Positions 1 through 6,396 of a DNA stretch of 13,116 nt are shown here, one piece after another; the first letter of the stretch is position 1, and each line of letters begins with the position of its first letter. The DNA comes from an uncultured Prosthecobacter sp. (GTDB taxonomy: Bacteria > Verrucomicrobiota > Verrucomicrobiia > Verrucomicrobiales > Verrucomicrobiaceae), in the NCBI GenBank assembly GCA_947523045.1, contig CANNUR010000068.1:1-13116 (forward strand), written 5' to 3'. The notes beneath the pieces were generated by a model that did not search any database, was not told the DNA's origin, and saw only the letters and a list, made by a program, of their open reading frames with translations. The position numbers were made by a program, and so were the translations under genes.

Positions 1-1140
1 GCCATAGTAGAGGCGGGTCTCGTCGCCAACGTTTTCAAAACCCTGCCCCTGCAGCAATCCCCCCTGGTCCCACGCGCCGTCGGCACCGTGTTCCAGCAAG
101 GTCCACTCGTGCTTCGGCTCGCGGAAGTTCAGACCGTCGTTGCTCAGCACCAAACCGAGATCAACGCGCACATCCCGCCACTCGGCTGCGCCGTGCCAGC
201 GACCGTACACGCCGAGCAGGACATTGCGTCGCTGCCAGACGCTGATGCCCTCGTGGCATTGCTCGCCCTCGCGACTGCGGCCCGCGCCGAGGTACTCGAA
301 TTGCGGCGTGCGCACGAAGGCGATGCTGCTGGTCGGTTCCCAGTGGCTGAAATCGCGGCTGCGGTAGAGTCGGCAGACGCGCCCCTGATAGGTCAGCACC
401 CCGGGCAGGGCATTCTGGCCGCAGGCATAGTAAAAACCGCCCCATTGATACAAGCCACCGCTCGGTTCCATGTGCACTCCCGGCAACAGCAGATCTTCCT
501 TGCGCAACTCCGAGCGCTGCGGCTTGACGTCCTTGACCGGGGTCCAGCGCAGGCCGTCGGCACTGACGAAGGGCAGCAGGGTGCCGAGCCGCGTGTGATG
601 GCGGAAATAGACATGCGTGGTCATCTTGTACCGCCGCGATGGATCCGGATCGGCCTCGTCACGGATAACCTTGAGATTGATCACACCCCAGGGCTGGCCG
701 CCGAGATCGACCAGATTGTTGCGGCGACTGCCGCGATGCTCCACCAGGCCGAGCTCGGGCTTGGTCCAGGTGAGGCCGTCGCCGCTCTCCGCGTAGGCCG
801 CACGCCAGCGCGCCGAGGCCACGCGGTTGTCGGCATCGTCGTCAAAGGCCACGTACCACATCCGCCAGCGACCATTCTCGCGCAGGATCGAGCCGTAGAA
901 CTGCACGCCCAGCGCGTCGGGCGAGCCCGGCGCGCCGCGCTGCAGCACCGGGCTGGCGGCATGCCGTACCGGCTGATGCATCTCCAGCCGCAGGTTCTGC
1001 GTGTGCGGAATCGACACCGAATCGAAGGCGAACAGAGTCGTTGCGCGGGTTTCATCGAAGCGATCCTCCGCCGACAGGGGAGGAACAGCGAGCGCAAAAG
1101 CGGCGATGGCCGCGCAACAAAAAGCGTGGGAGACAAGCAT
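1..1140 (-). CDS. Secreted GH32/GH43-like beta-propeller protein (3' end beyond window)
   Basis: An open minus-strand frame runs from ATG at 1140 to the window edge: 380 codons with no stop, so the C-terminus is missing. Residues 1-24 form a signal peptide (hydrophobic CCAAIAAFALAV core, cleavage near PLSA/ED), which also supports this start. The mature part shows the repeating blade pattern of five-bladed propeller glycosidase-like proteins: GRWRMWYVAF near 91-100, SGDGLTWTKPELGL near 119-132, SADGLRWTP near 193-201, SRDFSHWEP near 261-269, LSNDGLNFREP near 332-342, and GDETRLYYG at the edge. Such proteins, common in planctomycetes and verrucomicrobia, resemble GH32/GH43 enzymes or glycan-binding relatives. 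I cannot assign catalytic acids or a substrate. It follows the acyltransferase after 139 bp on the same strand, so it may be the last gene of the RHH-hydrolase-acyltransferase run or have its own promoter. No clear Shine-Dalgarno is visible. Gene reality is well supported; the enzyme class is inferred. Confidence 0.82.
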   Translation of the reverse strand, partial: MLVSHAFCCAAIAAFALAVPPLSAEDRFDETRATTLFAFDSVSIPHTQNLRLEMHQPVRHAASPVLQRGAPGSPDALGVQFYGSILRENGRWRMWYVAFDDDADNRVASARWRAAYAESGDGLTWTKPELGLVEHRGSRRNNLVDLGGQPWGVINLKVIRDEADPDPSRRYKMTTHVYFRHHTRLGTLLPFVSADGLRWTPVKDVKPQRSELRKEDLLLPGVHMEPSGGLYQWGGFYYACGQNALPGVLTYQGRVCRLYRSRDFSHWEPTSSIAFVRTPQFEYLGAGRSREGEQCHEGISVWQRRNVLLGVYGRWHGAAEWRDVRVDLGLVLSNDGLNFREPKHEWTLLEHGADGAWDQGGLLQGQGFENVGDETRLYYG

Positions 1141-1279
1141 GCCGGGAAAACGGCCGTGGGCAACGGCAGAGGGCTGGCTAACGATGGCTGCCAACTCGGG
1201 CTTTCAACAGTCGGCCAGTGACGCCAGATCAGCCTGCAGCAGTTGCATCCTTTCCGCATCCGCCGCCCGCGGGCCCGCC

Positions 1280-1951
1280 TCACCCGTGCCCCCACGCCTC
1301 ATCCCGCCACGTCTCGTCCTGCTGGGCACCGAACAGGTCGGTCTGCGGCAGCAACTGCTCGAGCAGGTTTTCCGGGGGCACGTGCGGCGGCAGCGGTCGG
1401 TGACGGGCGGGCACGCCGAGGGCGAGACTGCCGGGCGGCACATCCTGGGTCACCACCGCGCCGGCGGCGATGAAGCTGCCGCGACCAATCCTCACGCCGG
1501 GACCGATCGTCACGCCGCCACCGATGCAGACATGGTCCTCAATCGTCGCCCCCTGAACGGTGCCCTCGCGCATCGGGTACTTGGCGTTCAGGAAGGTGGT
1601 GCCCGGTCCGATGAACACGAAGTCACCAATCGTCGTGCGGCTCGGCACGTAAACGTGCGCCATGATCTTGACGCCATTGCCGATTTTGAGCCGACCCTCC
1701 AGGGTGCACTTGTGATGCACCACACAGCGGTCGCCAATGACGACCTCGCCGCGAATCAGCACCTGGTGGCCGCACTGGAAGCGATGCCCGATCGTGGTGT
1801 TCGCGTACAGGATGCTGCCACTGCGCACGATGGCATGGTCACCGAGCCGCGTCGGCTGCGAGTCGCCCGGGTAACGGTAGCCGAGGATGACATCGGCATC
1901 GATCTGCGCCTGGGCGCCGATCTCACAAAAGGGTTCGGTGGGCTGGCTCAT
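1280..1951 (-). CDS. Left-handed beta-helix acyltransferase (WxcM/FdtC-like N-acetyltransferase)
   Basis: A 223-residue protein built of hexapeptide repeats typical of trimeric acyltransferases: IGAQAQIDADVILG (11-24), IGHRFQCGHQVLI (54-66), VIGDRCVV (71-78), KIGNGVKI (89-96), TIGDFVFIGPG (108-118), TIGPGVRIGRGSFIAAGAV (148-166), then the closing DVPPGSLALGVPAR (170-183). The order ILYANTTIG, VYVPSRTTIGDFVFIGP, NAKYP matches enzymes that acetylate amino sugars bound to nucleotides (WxcM N-domain/FdtC/QdtC group); donor acetyl-CoA is known for the family, the acceptor here is unknown. ATG at 1951 is chosen over an upstream TTG because it lies 4 bp after the stop of the ceramidase-like gene, indicating co-translation. 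The tail after residue 190 is ordinary until a short, low-complexity end (DETWRDEAWGHG). Loss of one base in the five-C run at 1289-1293 would replace the last residues with a longer helical tail, so the 3' end may carry a frameshift. Cytoplasmic. Confidence 0.88.
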   Translation of the reverse strand: MSQPTEPFCEIGAQAQIDADVILGYRYPGDSQPTRLGDHAIVRSGSILYANTTIGHRFQCGHQVLIRGEVVIGDRCVVHHKCTLEGRLKIGNGVKIMAHVYVPSRTTIGDFVFIGPGTTFLNAKYPMREGTVQGATIEDHVCIGGGVTIGPGVRIGRGSFIAAGAVVTQDVPPGSLALGVPARHRPLPPHVPPENLLEQLLPQTDLFGAQQDETWRDEAWGHG

Positions 1952-1955
1952 GAGA

Positions 1956-3518
1956 TTATTCCAAGGCAAACCGCCGCAGGGTCGCCAAGGCCTGCACGGC
2001 GATGACGTCGCCGGCCGGCTTGGCATAGGGCGGACGGAATTTGCTGTAGCGGTAATTGGCGCTCATGTACTCGCGGTCGCCGGTGTTCGGACCGTCGGTG
2101 AGATAGCCGTAGGACAGGTTGGTGTAACCGCAGGGCAGCGCCAGCGGCAGCGGCGAACCCGCGCGGATCTGCCGGCCAATGCCCTGAAAGGGCTCAAACG
2201 GCATGCCAACGATGCCAACGTCACCCACGCGCAGCACCTGGATGTCGACCTCCAGAAACTTCGCCACCGTGTCGGCACGACCGCTCTGGCGCAGGTCGAG
2301 CGCCCAGCGGCTCCAGGGCAGGATCATCTCGACCAGCTTGCCCCGGTAGGCGGGGGTCAGCTCACTCGGGAAGTTTTGGCCCACGCACTCGCGGGTGTTT
2401 TCATCGCCAGCGGCGGCGCGACGGAGAAAGTCCTCCATCTCGGCGATCTCCGCCTTGAGCACGTCCTCCGAAGGCAGCGGCGCCAGCGGAATGCGTACCT
2501 TCTCGACCGCGTAATCGAGGCCGTCGCGCTTCGATGGCTGCAACTCGCCCAGGGCCGCGAGGTAGCTGTCGGCCAGCAGGCGACCGTAGTGGCGCGACAA
2601 CTCCACGCCTCCACGGAACATGCCCTTGGCATTGACATCACCGGCGCAGCCCTGGAGAAAGCTGACGCTGATCGGCTGTGCCGGCGACAAATGCCGTGCC
2701 AGATGCTCGCAGGCCACCTGCGGCCAGTCGCCGAACACGACCGGCTTTTCCGGATGGAAGCAGGTGACGGGATGGGCGGTGAAATGAGCGAGCGCCGTCA
2801 CCACCTGGCCCGCCGGATTTTTCAGCACAACGAGCGGCGCCTGCTCGTCGACATCCCCCTTGAAGTCCGTGCCCAGCAGGTCGCGGTCCTCCTCGCGCAT
2901 GAGGTAGGTGCTGCCGTCGGCGCGCCGGCCCTTGCGGTTGTAGCTGATACGTCCCTCGCGACCCACGGCCCACCAGACGGTCACCGGCTGCAACTGGTCG
3001 GGCAACAGGCGGGCGGTGGCGGCGAGCTTTTGCAGGTAGGCCTCGCCGGCCGGCACCAGCTTCGGCGCGGGGATTTCCTCCGGCTTCAGGTCGAGCGTCA
3101 CCGAGGCCTCGAGGTGATTGCTCACCAAATTGAAATCGGTGTGGTTGTGCGAGAGCATGAGCAGCACGTTTTCCACCGGCAAACCAAGCGCTTCGGCGGC
3201 GGTGCGCCGAATCAGCGGGCTGATGTTGGCGCCCTTGGGCGAGTTCATGTGCGGCGCCACCAGGCAGACACGGCGTTCGCCGTCCTCGAGCAGCGTCACC
3301 GTCGTCGTCAACGGCCCGGCCACTTCGCGCACCAGAGCGCCAGTCTTGCTGGCGGTCAGACCGCCGCGGTCCGGCACGGCGCCGAACTCCAGCGCCGCCA
3401 CCCGCAGACGCGGCACGTCGGCAGCGGACAGCGACAGGCTCACGGCAAGGGCGGACAGACAGGCGACAACGCATCGGGACATGGCAGGACAACGCCACAG
3501 CAACCGCCGTCTGTGCAT
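1956..3518 (-). CDS. Secreted neutral/alkaline ceramidase-like hydrolase
   Basis: About 520 residues with an N-terminal signal (basic MHRRRLL, hydrophobic stretch to SLSLSA near residue 32). Motifs match the neutral/alkaline non-lysosomal ceramidase family (PF04734-like): a short opening beta-rich part, NISPLIRRTAAEALGLP near 98-114, the metal-binding LSHNHTDF (H124, H126), TAHPVTC (H249), FGDWP (262-266), FLQGCAGDVN (287-296), and GMPFEPFQGIG near 438-448, corresponding to the family's GxPGEPF segment. Family members are zinc amidases that cleave N-acyl sphingosine; many planctomycete and verrucomicrobial relatives have no tested substrate, so amide hydrolysis outside the cytoplasm is likely and ceramide is only a possibility. 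Length is shorter than full ceramidases (roughly 650-700 residues), suggesting that the C-terminal immunoglobulin-like domain is absent. ATG 3518 has a GGAG nine bases upstream; ATG at 3482 would still leave a signal peptide. It starts 17 bp after the RHH gene and runs into the acyltransferase gene. Confidence 0.82.
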   Translation of the reverse strand: MHRRRLLWRCPAMSRCVVACLSALAVSLSLSAADVPRLRVAALEFGAVPDRGGLTASKTGALVREVAGPLTTTVTLLEDGERRVCLVAPHMNSPKGANISPLIRRTAAEALGLPVENVLLMLSHNHTDFNLVSNHLEASVTLDLKPEEIPAPKLVPAGEAYLQKLAATARLLPDQLQPVTVWWAVGREGRISYNRKGRRADGSTYLMREEDRDLLGTDFKGDVDEQAPLVVLKNPAGQVVTALAHFTAHPVTCFHPEKPVVFGDWPQVACEHLARHLSPAQPISVSFLQGCAGDVNAKGMFRGGVELSRHYGRLLADSYLAALGELQPSKRDGLDYAVEKVRIPLAPLPSEDVLKAEIAEMEDFLRRAAAGDENTRECVGQNFPSELTPAYRGKLVEMILPWSRWALDLRQSGRADTVAKFLEVDIQVLRVGDVGIVGMPFEPFQGIGRQIRAGSPLPLALPCGYTNLSYGYLTDGPNTGDREYMSANYRYSKFRPPYAKPAGDVIAVQALATLRRFALE

Positions 3519-3535
3519 TCCTACCTGCTCCGCGA

Positions 3536-3751
3536 TCAAACTTTCGACGGTGGCAGCGGGGCGCTCGGCGACGATCCGTGGCCCAACCGTTCCAGCACCG
3601 TGATGCCGCGGCGCAGGCTGAGCAACAGGGTTTGCTCGCGATTCAGGCCAAGTGCTTGGGCCACATTCTGCACACGCCCTTCGGTTTCCGTGCTGAGAGC
3701 AACGGGAACCACCGTGCGGGAACCGCGCGCGGATCGGGAACCAGAGGGCAT
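3536..3751 (-). CDS. Small ribbon-helix-helix (CopG/Arc-type) DNA-binding protein
   Basis: A 71-residue protein starting at ATG 3751 (the frame is open farther upstream only through a TTG at 3808 that lies in the promoter-like region). After a basic, serine-rich start (MPSGSRSARGSR), residues 12-57 fit an RHH fold: strand TVVPVALS, helix TETEGRVQNVAQALG, turn LNREQ, helix TLLLSLRRGITVLERLG. The same layout appears in the divergent gene at 3856, and the two align along this whole segment with about one gap. RHH proteins bind DNA as dimers through the N-terminal strand and usually repress their own operon. It is the first gene of the leftward run, and its stop lies 17 bp before the chosen start of the ceramidase-like gene, so it may govern that operon. 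No toxin gene follows, which argues against a standard toxin-antitoxin unit. Function is inferred from a short sequence. Confidence 0.68.
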   Translation of the reverse strand: MPSGSRSARGSRTVVPVALSTETEGRVQNVAQALGLNREQTLLLSLRRGITVLERLGHGSSPSAPLPPSKV

Positions 3752-3855
3752 GATGCTTATGTATAAGATTCGTATATCAACGTCAACTTTTCCCCGCCTT
3801 GCCTGCAAAAAAGTTTCGCCCCTCAGGGGGGACGCGCTAGGATGGCAGTCGTTCC
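3752..3855. promoter_or_regulatory. Divergent promoter/operator region between two RHH genes
   Basis: This 104 bp gap separates two divergently transcribed RHH genes and is clearly richer in A/T than its surroundings. It holds a perfect palindrome CTTAT-GT-ATAAG (3756-3767), two GTATA direct repeats 11 bp apart (3761-3765 and 3772-3776), and CCCC-TCA-GGGG (3819-3829). RHH dimers commonly bind repeats spaced by about one helical turn, so the GTATA pair is a reasonable operator candidate. On the minus strand TTGACG (3786-3781) is followed after 15 bp by TATACA (3765-3760), a possible -35/-10 pair with a short spacer; the resulting leader before ATG 3751 would be very short. Promoter and operator functions are inferred from pattern and position only. 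Confidence 0.42.
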
Positions 3856-4176
3856 ATGAGCAAGCGCTCGCGTCCCATCCCTCTGGCCGTTCCCGACGAA
3901 CTGCTCAACCGCCTCGACGAGGCGGCCTTGCGCATGGGCCGGACCCGCGCCCAGGTCATGCGCGACGCGATCGAGATCGGCCTCGAGGACCTGCGGCTCT
4001 GCAACTACGACCTGGCCGGCGCCGTGGTCGACAAGGCACAGGCCGTGAGGGCAAAACTGTTGCCGATCGCCGCGGAAAAGACCGCGACCGCGCCCGTCAC
4101 CACGCCTGCGGAACGGGTCACCTACCCGGCTGCCCGCAAGCGAGCCAAGGCCGCTGATCCAATCACTGGCTGCTGA
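3856..4176 (+). CDS. Ribbon-helix-helix protein with basic C-terminal tail
   Basis: A 106-residue protein. Residues 6-44 form a good RHH domain: strand RPIPLAVP, helix DELLNRLDEAALRMG, turn RTRAQ, helix VMRDAIEIGLEDLRL. After a second short helical stretch (DLAGAVVDKAQAVRAKL, 54-70) comes a tail rich in Ala, Thr, Lys and Arg (71-106) that is probably flexible. The domain is likely a DNA-binding transcriptional repressor that acts as a dimer. It is divergent from a related smaller RHH gene and shares the intergenic region with it; the two may compete for or cooperate at the same sites. AGGA lies 13 bp before the ATG, a distant and weak ribosome site. A five-codon frame (ATG 3842 to TGA 3859) overlaps the start as ATGA, probably by chance. 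Its stop is 1 bp from the stop of the convergent AraC gene. No toxin-like partner is adjacent. Confidence 0.78.
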   Translation: MSKRSRPIPLAVPDELLNRLDEAALRMGRTRAQVMRDAIEIGLEDLRLCNYDLAGAVVDKAQAVRAKLLPIAAEKTATAPVTTPAERVTYPAARKRAKAADPITGC

Positions 4177-4177
4177 C

Positions 4178-5074
4178 TCAGGCCTCGGCCGCCACCGGTT
4201 CGGTCTCGCCCCGCTGCCAGTGCAGGGGCGCGGCCCCGCTCCACTGCTTGAAGACGCGCGAAAAATGCGCGGCACTCTTGTAGCCAAGCTCACTTGCCAC
4301 CGCCTTCACCTGGGCGTCCGGCTGGCGCAGCTTGACCGCCGCCTGCGACAGCTTCAGCCGGGTCAGGCAGGCGAGAGGTGTCTCCTCGTCGTAGCGTTTG
4401 AACAGCCGGGTCAGGTAGGCGGCCGACACATGGCAATGCCGCGCCGCCTCCTCGACGCTGCCCAGCACGGGGTAGTTGCGCAGCAGATGGCCGCGGCAGC
4501 GCAGGTAGGTTGCATAGGCCGGATCGAGCTTGGTGGCCGCCGGCTGGCGACTGTCGGCGCACAGCACCAATGCATGCTCGAGCGCGGCGGCGGCGGCGCG
4601 CAGACCGAGCCGCCCGCCGCGCAGGGCGTGATCGATCACCTCCTCCAGCAGGCCAAAGACGCGCGCCGCATCGAGCACGCGTAGCACCTGCCCGGCCCCC
4701 AGGCCGAGTTCGTCGAGCAAAGCGGCCGCACGCGGACCGGTGAGGTTGAAGAAGTACTTCACCAGCGGCTCCTCGGCATCGGAGCGGATCACGTGCGGCG
4801 TGCCCGGGTCAAAAAAGAACGCATGGCCGACACAGACCTCATGGCGCCGGCCCGCCAAGGTCACCTGGCCGCGGCCGCGGGCGACGAATTCAAAGGCGAG
4901 GAAGGGAAAACTGCGGCGGTCGACGACAAAATCCGGCGCGCACCACTCGCAGCCACCGCCCACCAGACCAAGCCCGGCGCCCTCCCGGCGACGCTGCCGC
5001 CAGTCGGTCAGGTAGAAGCGGCGCGTGCGCAGCACCTGGGTGGAGAAATAGTCGGCCTGTTCCGTGGCGGGCAT
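4178..5074 (-). CDS. AraC-family transcriptional regulator
   Basis: A 298-residue two-domain regulator. The N-terminal half is an AraC-type cupin sensor: FPFLAFEFVARGRGQVTLAG (57-76), then VGHAFFFDPGTPHVIRSD (82-99), the usual region for small-ligand binding. The C-terminal half is the AraC double helix-turn-helix: SVEEAARHCHVSAAYLTRLFKR (206-227) and VKAVASELGYKSAAHFSRVFKQ (256-277), followed by a weak version of the usual G-x-x-P ending (GAAPLHWQR). AraC regulators of this type control sugar or sugar-acid catabolism genes. It is divergent from the aldolase gene at 5205 with 130 bp between the starts, so that gene is the most likely target, alongside its own promoter. It converges with the RHH gene at 4176. 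ATG 5074 gives the usual family length; no obvious Shine-Dalgarno precedes it. Ligand unknown. Confidence 0.9.
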   Translation of the reverse strand: MPATEQADYFSTQVLRTRRFYLTDWRQRRREGAGLGLVGGGCEWCAPDFVVDRRSFPFLAFEFVARGRGQVTLAGRRHEVCVGHAFFFDPGTPHVIRSDAEEPLVKYFFNLTGPRAAALLDELGLGAGQVLRVLDAARVFGLLEEVIDHALRGGRLGLRAAAAALEHALVLCADSRQPAATKLDPAYATYLRCRGHLLRNYPVLGSVEEAARHCHVSAAYLTRLFKRYDEETPLACLTRLKLSQAAVKLRQPDAQVKAVASELGYKSAAHFSRVFKQWSGAAPLHWQRGETEPVAAEA

Positions 5075-5204
5075 GGGCGGAGAGAAAGTCGTCCGTCATC
5101 GGCATCTTGCAAGGCGAGTCAAGAATCGTCAACCGGCTGCCAAGGATGGGCACAAGCCGTGTCTTGCCCTGATGCCGCCACCGGCGCGAGGTTGCGCCCC
5201 CGCC
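5075..5204. promoter_or_regulatory. Divergent control region between AraC regulator and aldolase
   Basis: The 130 bp between the two divergent starts contains a direct repeat GTCAA at 5118-5122 and 5128-5132, centres 10 bp apart; read on the minus strand this is TTGAC-N5-TTGAC. Direct repeats on one face of the helix are the usual AraC-type target layout, so this is a candidate operator, although TTGAC is also a common -35 sequence. I could not find a convincing -10 box on either strand. Regulatory role is inferred from the gene arrangement. Confidence 0.3.
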
Positions 5205-6119
5205 ATGTCCCCGCCCCAACCGCTCCGCGGCATCATCCCGCCCCTCGTCACCCCCCTGTCCGGTCGCGACACCCTCGATGTCGCCGGCCTGGAGCGCCTG
5301 ATCGAGCATCTGATTGCCGGCGGCGTCAGCGGTCTGTTCATCCTCGGCACCACCGGCGAGGGGCCCAGTCTCAGCTATCGCCTGCGCCGCGAACTGATCG
5401 AGCGCAGCTGCCAGCTCGCCGCCGGCCGCGTCCCGGTGCTGGTCGGCATCACCGACACCGCCTTCAGCGAAAGCGTCCAGCTCGCGCACTTCGCCGCCGA
5501 GGCCGGTGCAAGCCATGTCGTGCTCGCCCCGCCCTACTACTTCCCCGCCGCGCCGCCGGAACTCTGGGAATACATCCAGGATATGGTCGGCGAAATGCCG
5601 CTGCCGCTGTTCCTGTACAACATGCCTGGCCTGACCAAGGTCAGTTTTGATCTCGACCTCGTGCGCCGTGCGCTCGACCTGCCCGGCATCTGCGGCGTCA
5701 AGGACAGCTCCTGCGACATGATCTACTTCCACCGCCTGCTCGAAATCGCCCGCCAGCGGCCGGACTGGAGCGTGCTGGTCGGTCCCGAGGAACTCACCGC
5801 CGAGGCCGTGCTGCTCGGCGGCCACGGCGGCATCAACGGCGGCGCCAACCTGCATCCGCAGCTGTATGTGCGGATGTACGAGGCCGCCGTCGCTCAGGAC
5901 CTGCAGCGCACCCGCGAGTTGCATGCCGAAGTCATGCGCCTGGCCGGCAGCATCTACACGGTCGGCCGCCACAAGAGCGCCATCATCAAGGGCATCAAAT
6001 GCGGCCTGTCCCTGCTCGGCATCTGCGACGACCAGATGGCCGAACCCTTCCAGCGCTTCCACGAACCCGAACGCGCCCTCATCCGCGAACGCCTGACCGC
6101 CCTCGGCCTGCTCGGTTGA
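5205..6119 (+). CDS. DHDPS/N-acetylneuraminate lyase superfamily aldolase
   Basis: A 304-residue class I aldolase of the DapA/NanA superfamily, full length. Visible landmarks: IIPPLVTPLSGRDTLDVAGL (10-29), the keto-acid binding GTTGEG (48-53, T49/T50), PPYYF (109-113), the catalytic tyrosine in LYNMPG (Y138), and the Schiff-base lysine in GVKDSS (K166); GGHGGINGGAN near 205-215 matches the usual GxxGxI(S)xxAN segment. In E. coli DapA the sequence after the tyrosine is YNVPSRTG, with Arg138 binding aspartate semialdehyde; here it is YNMPGLTK, with Leu143 at that place. That argues against a true dihydrodipicolinate synthase and for an enzyme acting on N-acetylneuraminate, 2-keto-3-deoxy sugar acids or similar. 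Such genes are numerous in planctomycetes and verrucomicrobia. ATG 5205 is selected because homology begins six residues later; upstream in-frame codons lie in the control region. Probable regulator: the divergent AraC gene. Cytoplasmic. Confidence 0.9.
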   Translation: MSPPQPLRGIIPPLVTPLSGRDTLDVAGLERLIEHLIAGGVSGLFILGTTGEGPSLSYRLRRELIERSCQLAAGRVPVLVGITDTAFSESVQLAHFAAEAGASHVVLAPPYYFPAAPPELWEYIQDMVGEMPLPLFLYNMPGLTKVSFDLDLVRRALDLPGICGVKDSSCDMIYFHRLLEIARQRPDWSVLVGPEELTAEAVLLGGHGGINGGANLHPQLYVRMYEAAVAQDLQRTRELHAEVMRLAGSIYTVGRHKSAIIKGIKCGLSLLGICDDQMAEPFQRFHEPERALIRERLTALGLLG

Positions 6120-6143
6120 GCGCGCTGCGGGGTTGGGTTGTAG

Positions 6144-6162
6144 CGCGGGGCAGCGACCCGCG
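6144..6162. repeat. GC-rich hairpin after the aldolase gene
   Basis: CGCGGG (6144-6149) and CCCGCG (6157-6162) are perfect inverted repeats around a seven-base loop, 25 bp after the aldolase stop. No T-run follows on either strand, so it is not a standard intrinsic terminator. The surrounding text (TTGTAGCGCGGGGCAGCGACCCGCG) resembles the short palindromic intergenic elements that occur in many copies in some verrucomicrobial genomes; that resemblance is from memory and cannot be tested within one window. Confidence 0.45.
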
Positions 6163-6221
6163 GGAACCACGCGGTCACTGCCCGTGTCTCCAGCAGGAAC
6201 AGCCAGCCCAGCTGGCGCTTG

Positions 6222-6344
6222 CCCCGCGGCGCAGCCGCCATGCTTCCCCCTCCCACAGCAGGGCTGCGGCACCGCAAAGCGGCAGGTGGCCTGCCGCAGG
6301 CCATGATCTGGGATCGCTCCCCCGCGGCGCAGACGCTCCCCCTC
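6222..6344. repeat. Imperfect direct repeat pair in the aldolase-sigma intergenic region
   Basis: The 13-mer CCCCGCGGCGCAG occurs at 6222-6234 and again at 6320-6332. Each copy is followed after a short different spacer by a pyrimidine tract (GCTTCCCCCTC at 6242-6252, GCTCCCCCTC at 6335-6344), so two copies of roughly 25-31 bp lie about 98 bp apart, flanking the hairpin at 6279-6297. The whole 6120-6396 stretch has no credible gene. The second copy lies 53-77 bp before the sigma factor start and could be part of its control region. Confidence 0.45.
6279..6297. repeat. Perfect 8-bp hairpin between aldolase and sigma factor genes
   Basis: GCGGCAGG (6279-6286) and CCTGCCGC (6290-6297) pair perfectly around a three-base loop. 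A competing pairing is possible between CTGCGGC (6264-6270) and GCCGCAG (6293-6299). There is no U-run after the stem, so transcription termination would have to be factor-dependent or the element has another role, such as a mobile palindromic repeat. Confidence 0.5.
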
Positions 6345-6396
6345 ACTTTCTGCGTAAAAACCGGGCTGCTGGTGGAGAGTACTGGGACGAAACCGC

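Noticed and set aside
1153..1167. Hairpin GCCGT-N5-ACGGC followed by TTTT on the minus strand, just before the propeller gene start
   Set aside because: The stem has only five pairs and the T-run four bases; too weak to call a terminator or attenuator.
88..1221. A plus-strand frame of 377 codons opposite the propeller gene
   Set aside because: The minus strand in this interval encodes a signal peptide and repeated propeller blades; the plus frame is the mirror of that codon bias.
3842..3859. Five-codon frame ending in ATGA over the RHH start at 3856
   Set aside because: It has AGG directly next to its start and no support beyond chance; not called as a leader peptide.
1887..4157. A plus-strand frame of 756 codons over the ceramidase-like gene
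   Set aside because: It has no recognisable motifs, is rich in Arg/His/Gln/Ala as expected for an antisense GC-rich frame, and opposes a gene with clear metal-binding and signal-peptide features.
3536..4176. Toxin-antitoxin system based on the RHH proteins
   Set aside because: RHH antitoxins are usually followed by a short toxin gene; the neighbours are a 520-residue secreted hydrolase and an AraC regulator.
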